A DNA stretch of 7,642 bases from Bdellovibrionales bacterium (lineage in GTDB: Bacteria; Bdellovibrionota; Bdellovibrionia; Bdellovibrionales; UBA1609), in contig JAGRAB010000002.1 in the NCBI GenBank assembly GCA_020435085.1, forward strand, positions 1,457 to 9,098. Direction: 5' to 3'. Positions within the stretch are counted from its first letter, which is position 1. The number at the start of each line of letters is the position of its first letter. The position numbers and the translations under genes were made by a program. The notes beneath the pieces were generated by a model. That model searched no databases and was not told the DNA's origin. It was given only the letters and a program-made list of their open reading frames with translations. Of this stretch, positions 5,665-7,642 are shown in pieces.

Positions 5665-7204
5665 AAATGCAAACTCCCCAAAAAATTAAAAATAAGTAAG
5701 GAATCCAATACCCCCATTTAGAAAACAAAGTCAAAGTGGGGTTTTTAAAATAAGGAATTTTATATAAATACTTCCATTTTTCATGAAGAGGTGATGTTTG
5801 TAGAATAGTGCCATCGGCTAAAGCCACGGAGCTAATGCCAGTATTGGTAGAACGAATGATGGGTCTTCTCACCTCAAGAGCTCTTGAAAGGGTCATATAA
5901 AGGTGTTGATAACGTTCTTGCCATTTTCCATACCAGGAATCATTGGTGACATTGATTAAAATTTCACTGCCAAGAATTGAAGATTGGCGAGCAAACCAAT
6001 CAAAAAGGCCTTCATAGCAAATTTGAGGGCCCATATGAATGTTTCCAAAGCTTTGGATGACCGGGCCATGCCCACGGGCAAACTGTGCCACCTCAGGAAT
6101 CCAGTCATAGAGTTTTGGAATCCAATCGCCACCAGGAATATACTCACCAAAAGCAAGTAAAACTGTTTTTGTATAAGTAGGAGTAAGAATCATACCCTCA
6201 TTGTTAAATGCAAAAAGAGAATTGGAAACTTGTTGAGAGCGTGGGTCTTCCCCATAAGCTCCTGTAAAAAGTCCGATGTGGTTCTTTTTAAGAAAATCAA
6301 CAAGCTGGTATCCATATCCACTTGAAAGGTATCGAGGATTCATTCGCACTGGAAAAGCCGTTTCGGGCCAGACGGCAAAATCTACGGGTTCATTAGCAAA
6401 TTCTTTGAGTCCAGATTCTGTCAGTGAAAAATACTCTTTGACAATAAAGTCAGTGAACCCAGCCCCTTTTTCTGCATATTGCTTTTCAAGATTGCCAATA
6501 TTGGCTTGTACAATAAGGGCATTGACAGAAGCATTGGGGGGTGGAAGTTGTTTTTTTAAGTAAAAACCTCCTAAATTAATGGAAGCAAAAAAAATCATTG
6601 CGGAGCCCAAATATAAAAGGGCTTGTTTTTTTTGATGGCGGGCAGACCATGCAAAATAAAACAAAAGGTTTAAAAAAATTGAAAATACACTTAAAAATTT
6701 AATGCCCCAAATTTCACTTGTTTGAACACCAGGCCAATCGGCCCAATACCAAGTGTAGCCAAAATGCCAGTCAAAAATCATAGGATAAGTCAGCTCAAAA
6801 AAAGAAATACAAAGAGGAAGGAGAAGGATTTTTTGAAGATGCTGAAGATTTAATTTTTTACTCAAAAAATACCAGAGCAATCCTCCCAAAGGAATATGTA
6901 AACTGGCAAATGAACAAAAGAGAATGAGGCCAATCACGGCAGCGGGCCAAGGAATATGGCCAAATTCTTGAAGTGTGTAGGCGACCCAATTAAATCCAAT
7001 AAGAGTGAGGACAAATTGACAAATCCAACCGCTGAAAAAAACCTTTTTCCATGAATTTTGATTTTGCATCCAATAGATCCACAAAGGGACAAAGCAAAAA
7101 AATAAAGCCCAAGGTGGAAAAGGAATGTAACTGGTTCCAATCATGATTCCAGAAAAAATGGCCAGTTGATAGTTTCGGAAGAACAAAGAAACTTTTTTAA
7201 GCAT
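5636..7204 (-). CDS. lnt: Apolipoprotein N-acyltransferase Lnt
   Basis: Lnt transfers an acyl chain from phospholipid to the amino group of the lipidated N-terminal cysteine of diacylated lipoproteins, the last step of lipoprotein maturation, at the periplasmic face of the inner membrane. The 522 residues are the usual family length. Several hydrophobic helices cover about 12-215, a nitrilase-type catalytic domain spans about 226-470, and a final helix lies at about 497-516. The catalytic triad is visible: E281 in W-P-E, K346 in Y-T-K just before F-G-E-Y-I-P, and C396 in I-C-Y-E. The family motif N-V-T-N-D-S-W-Y-G is at 418-426, and R-R-P-x-x-R-S-T-N-T-G-I-S at about 446-458. The ATG at 7204 is the only standard start before an upstream in-frame stop. 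Its AAGGA lies just 1 nt away, closer than usual. The last 29 nt overlap the start of mutS2, so the two genes form an operon. Confidence 0.97.
   Translation of the reverse strand: MLKKVSLFFRNYQLAIFSGIMIGTSYIPFPPWALFFCFVPLWIYWMQNQNSWKKVFFSGWICQFVLTLIGFNWVAYTLQEFGHIPWPAAVIGLILFCSFASLHIPLGGLLWYFLSKKLNLQHLQKILLLPLCISFFELTYPMIFDWHFGYTWYWADWPGVQTSEIWGIKFLSVFSIFLNLLFYFAWSARHQKKQALLYLGSAMIFFASINLGGFYLKKQLPPPNASVNALIVQANIGNLEKQYAEKGAGFTDFIVKEYFSLTESGLKEFANEPVDFAVWPETAFPVRMNPRYLSSGYGYQLVDFLKKNHIGLFTGAYGEDPRSQQVSNSLFAFNNEGMILTPTYTKTVLLAFGEYIPGGDWIPKLYDWIPEVAQFARGHGPVIQSFGNIHMGPQICYEGLFDWFARQSSILGSEILINVTNDSWYGKWQERYQHLYMTLSRALEVRRPIIRSTNTGISSVALADGTILQTSPLHEKWKYLYKIPYFKNPTLTLFSKWGYWIPYLFLIFWGVCIFGIKQFTKS
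5674..5679 (-). promoter_or_regulatory. Ribosome binding site that fixes the TTG start of mutS2
   Basis: GGGGAG on the minus strand (5679-5674) sits within the lnt coding sequence, 9 nt before TTG at 5664. No ATG or GTG lies in frame between the upstream in-frame TAA (5688-5686) and this TTG. The resulting N-terminus (M-E-L-S-N-L-Q-N-L-D) matches where MutS2 proteins normally begin, so the TTG start is well supported. Confidence 0.65.
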
Positions 7205-7251
7205 ATCCTTGAAGCTAGCACTGAAAATTTAATTTTGCGAGCTCCGAGTTC

Positions 7252-7257
7252 TTTATA
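7252..7257 (-). promoter_or_regulatory. Weak candidate -10 for lnt-mutS2
   Basis: On the minus strand TATAAA (7257-7252) matches the -10 consensus at five of six positions and would place a start near 7245, with a leader of about 40 nt. No acceptable -35 is found at 16-18 bases upstream, so this is only a candidate. An AT dyad, AAAATT-T-AATTTT (7224-7236), lies in the leader. Confidence 0.25.
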
Positions 7258-7276
7258 AAAACGAGTTGTTTTTTGC

Positions 7277-7304
7277 TTGTTCGTTCAGCATTTCTTGGTA
7301 GAAT
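7277..7304 (+). promoter_or_regulatory. Extended -10 promoter for the zinc-ribbon gene
   Basis: TAGAAT (7299-7304) matches the -10 consensus at five of six positions and is preceded by TG one base upstream (7296-7297), the extended -10 signature. TTGTTC (7277-7282), 16 bases upstream, is a fair -35. Transcription would begin near 7311, about 37 nt before the ATG at 7348. Confidence 0.5.
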
Positions 7305-7347
7305 AAACTCGAATTTGGGGTTATTTGCCTATTGGAGGGGATAAATT

Positions 7348-7642
7348 ATGCAAAACATGGACTCCTTTCATAAAGGTTGGGGGCATGATGAAAATCTGAC
7401 TCCCAATTATGAGGTTATTAAGGTCCGCTGTCCCCAGTGTTTTCAAGCCTTTCGAGTGAATGCTGCCGAAATTAAACAAAGTCGTCCCAAGTTTGCTTGC
7501 ACAAAGTGTCAAGCTTCATTTTGGCTTCCTTTTCCTGAAGCTTTAAAACAAAAAGAACTCATTGGGTTTCCGGTTTCATGGATTCAAGTTTCATCTTCTG
7601 ATACAAGAGTCTCACCTTCAAATATAAAACAGACAGCTCAGA
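7348..7642 (+). CDS. MJ0042-type zinc-ribbon protein, N-terminal part (runs off the window)
   Basis: An open frame starts at the ATG at 7348 and has no stop before the window ends, leaving 98 codons. A strong GGAGGGG Shine-Dalgarno (7334-7340) lies 7 nt upstream. Residues 28-54 hold two Cys pairs, C28-P-Q-C31 and C51-T-K-C54, separated by 19 residues. Arg27 and the F-x-V after the first pair, and the F that follows the second, are the arrangement of the MJ0042 zinc-ribbon family. Such ribbons often head longer regulatory or membrane proteins in delta-proteobacteria. The visible segment after residue 65 is hydrophilic and uninformative, so the overall function cannot be stated. A second in-frame ATG (codon 4) is possible but farther from the ribosome site. 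The gene is divergent from lnt. Confidence 0.85.
   Translation, partial: MQNMDSFHKGWGHDENLTPNYEVIKVRCPQCFQAFRVNAAEIKQSRPKFACTKCQASFWLPFPEALKQKELIGFPVSWIQVSSSDTRVSPSNIKQTAQ

Noticed and set aside
7261..7311. CGAGTT/AACTCG inverted repeat around the zinc-ribbon promoter
   Set aside because: The arms are only 6 bp and about 38 bp apart, so they are expected by chance. No further symmetry supports an operator.
7321..7512. Minus-strand frame of 63 codons at the right end
   Set aside because: It is antisense to the zinc-ribbon gene, whose Cys pairs and strong ribosome site support the plus strand.

Overview
The window is an AT-rich (roughly 40% GC by eye) stretch of a Gram-negative, diderm chromosome. 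It carries six complete protein genes and the start of a seventh. Two are recognised with confidence: lnt (apolipoprotein N-acyltransferase) and mutS2. Lnt, two lipoprotein genes with Lol-compatible +2 serines, and an MJ0042-type zinc-ribbon protein together suggest a delta-proteobacterium-like lineage, perhaps a low-GC member of the Bdellovibrionota. That placement is an inference from gene content, not from a marker gene.

Layout: (1) 51-374, minus: a 107-aa acidic hypothetical protein. (2) 535-1404, plus: a 289-aa soluble protein built from two copies of one domain, each with a P-D-E-I-W motif, behind a near-consensus sigma70 promoter. The repeat unit resembles the PBECR2/BECR nuclease fold. 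(3) 1430-2200, minus: a 256-aa lipoprotein with a GTG start, a strong Shine-Dalgarno and an excellent sigma54 (-24/-12) promoter. (4) 2392-3276, plus: a second, unrelated 294-aa lipoprotein. (5) 5636-7204 and 3310-5664, minus: an overlapping lnt-mutS2 pair, in which mutS2 starts at TTG inside the 3' end of lnt. (6) 7348 to the right edge, plus: the N-terminus of a zinc-ribbon protein, divergent from lnt.

The genes alternate in direction, giving three divergent intergenic regions (375-534, 2201-2391, 7205-7347) where promoter signals can be read and two convergent junctions (1405-1429, 3277-3309). The second convergent junction lies next to a perfect 10-bp hairpin that overlaps the plus-strand stop codon. 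No gap exceeds 300 bases. I saw no tRNA, rRNA, CRISPR array, insertion sequence or riboswitch.

Functionally, Lnt would complete N-acylation of lipoproteins such as the two encoded here, though they are separate transcription units. MutS2 acts on recombination intermediates and/or collided ribosomes and has no obvious link to Lnt beyond shared transcription. The most interesting points are the duplicated PBECR-like protein and the sigma54-controlled lipoprotein.
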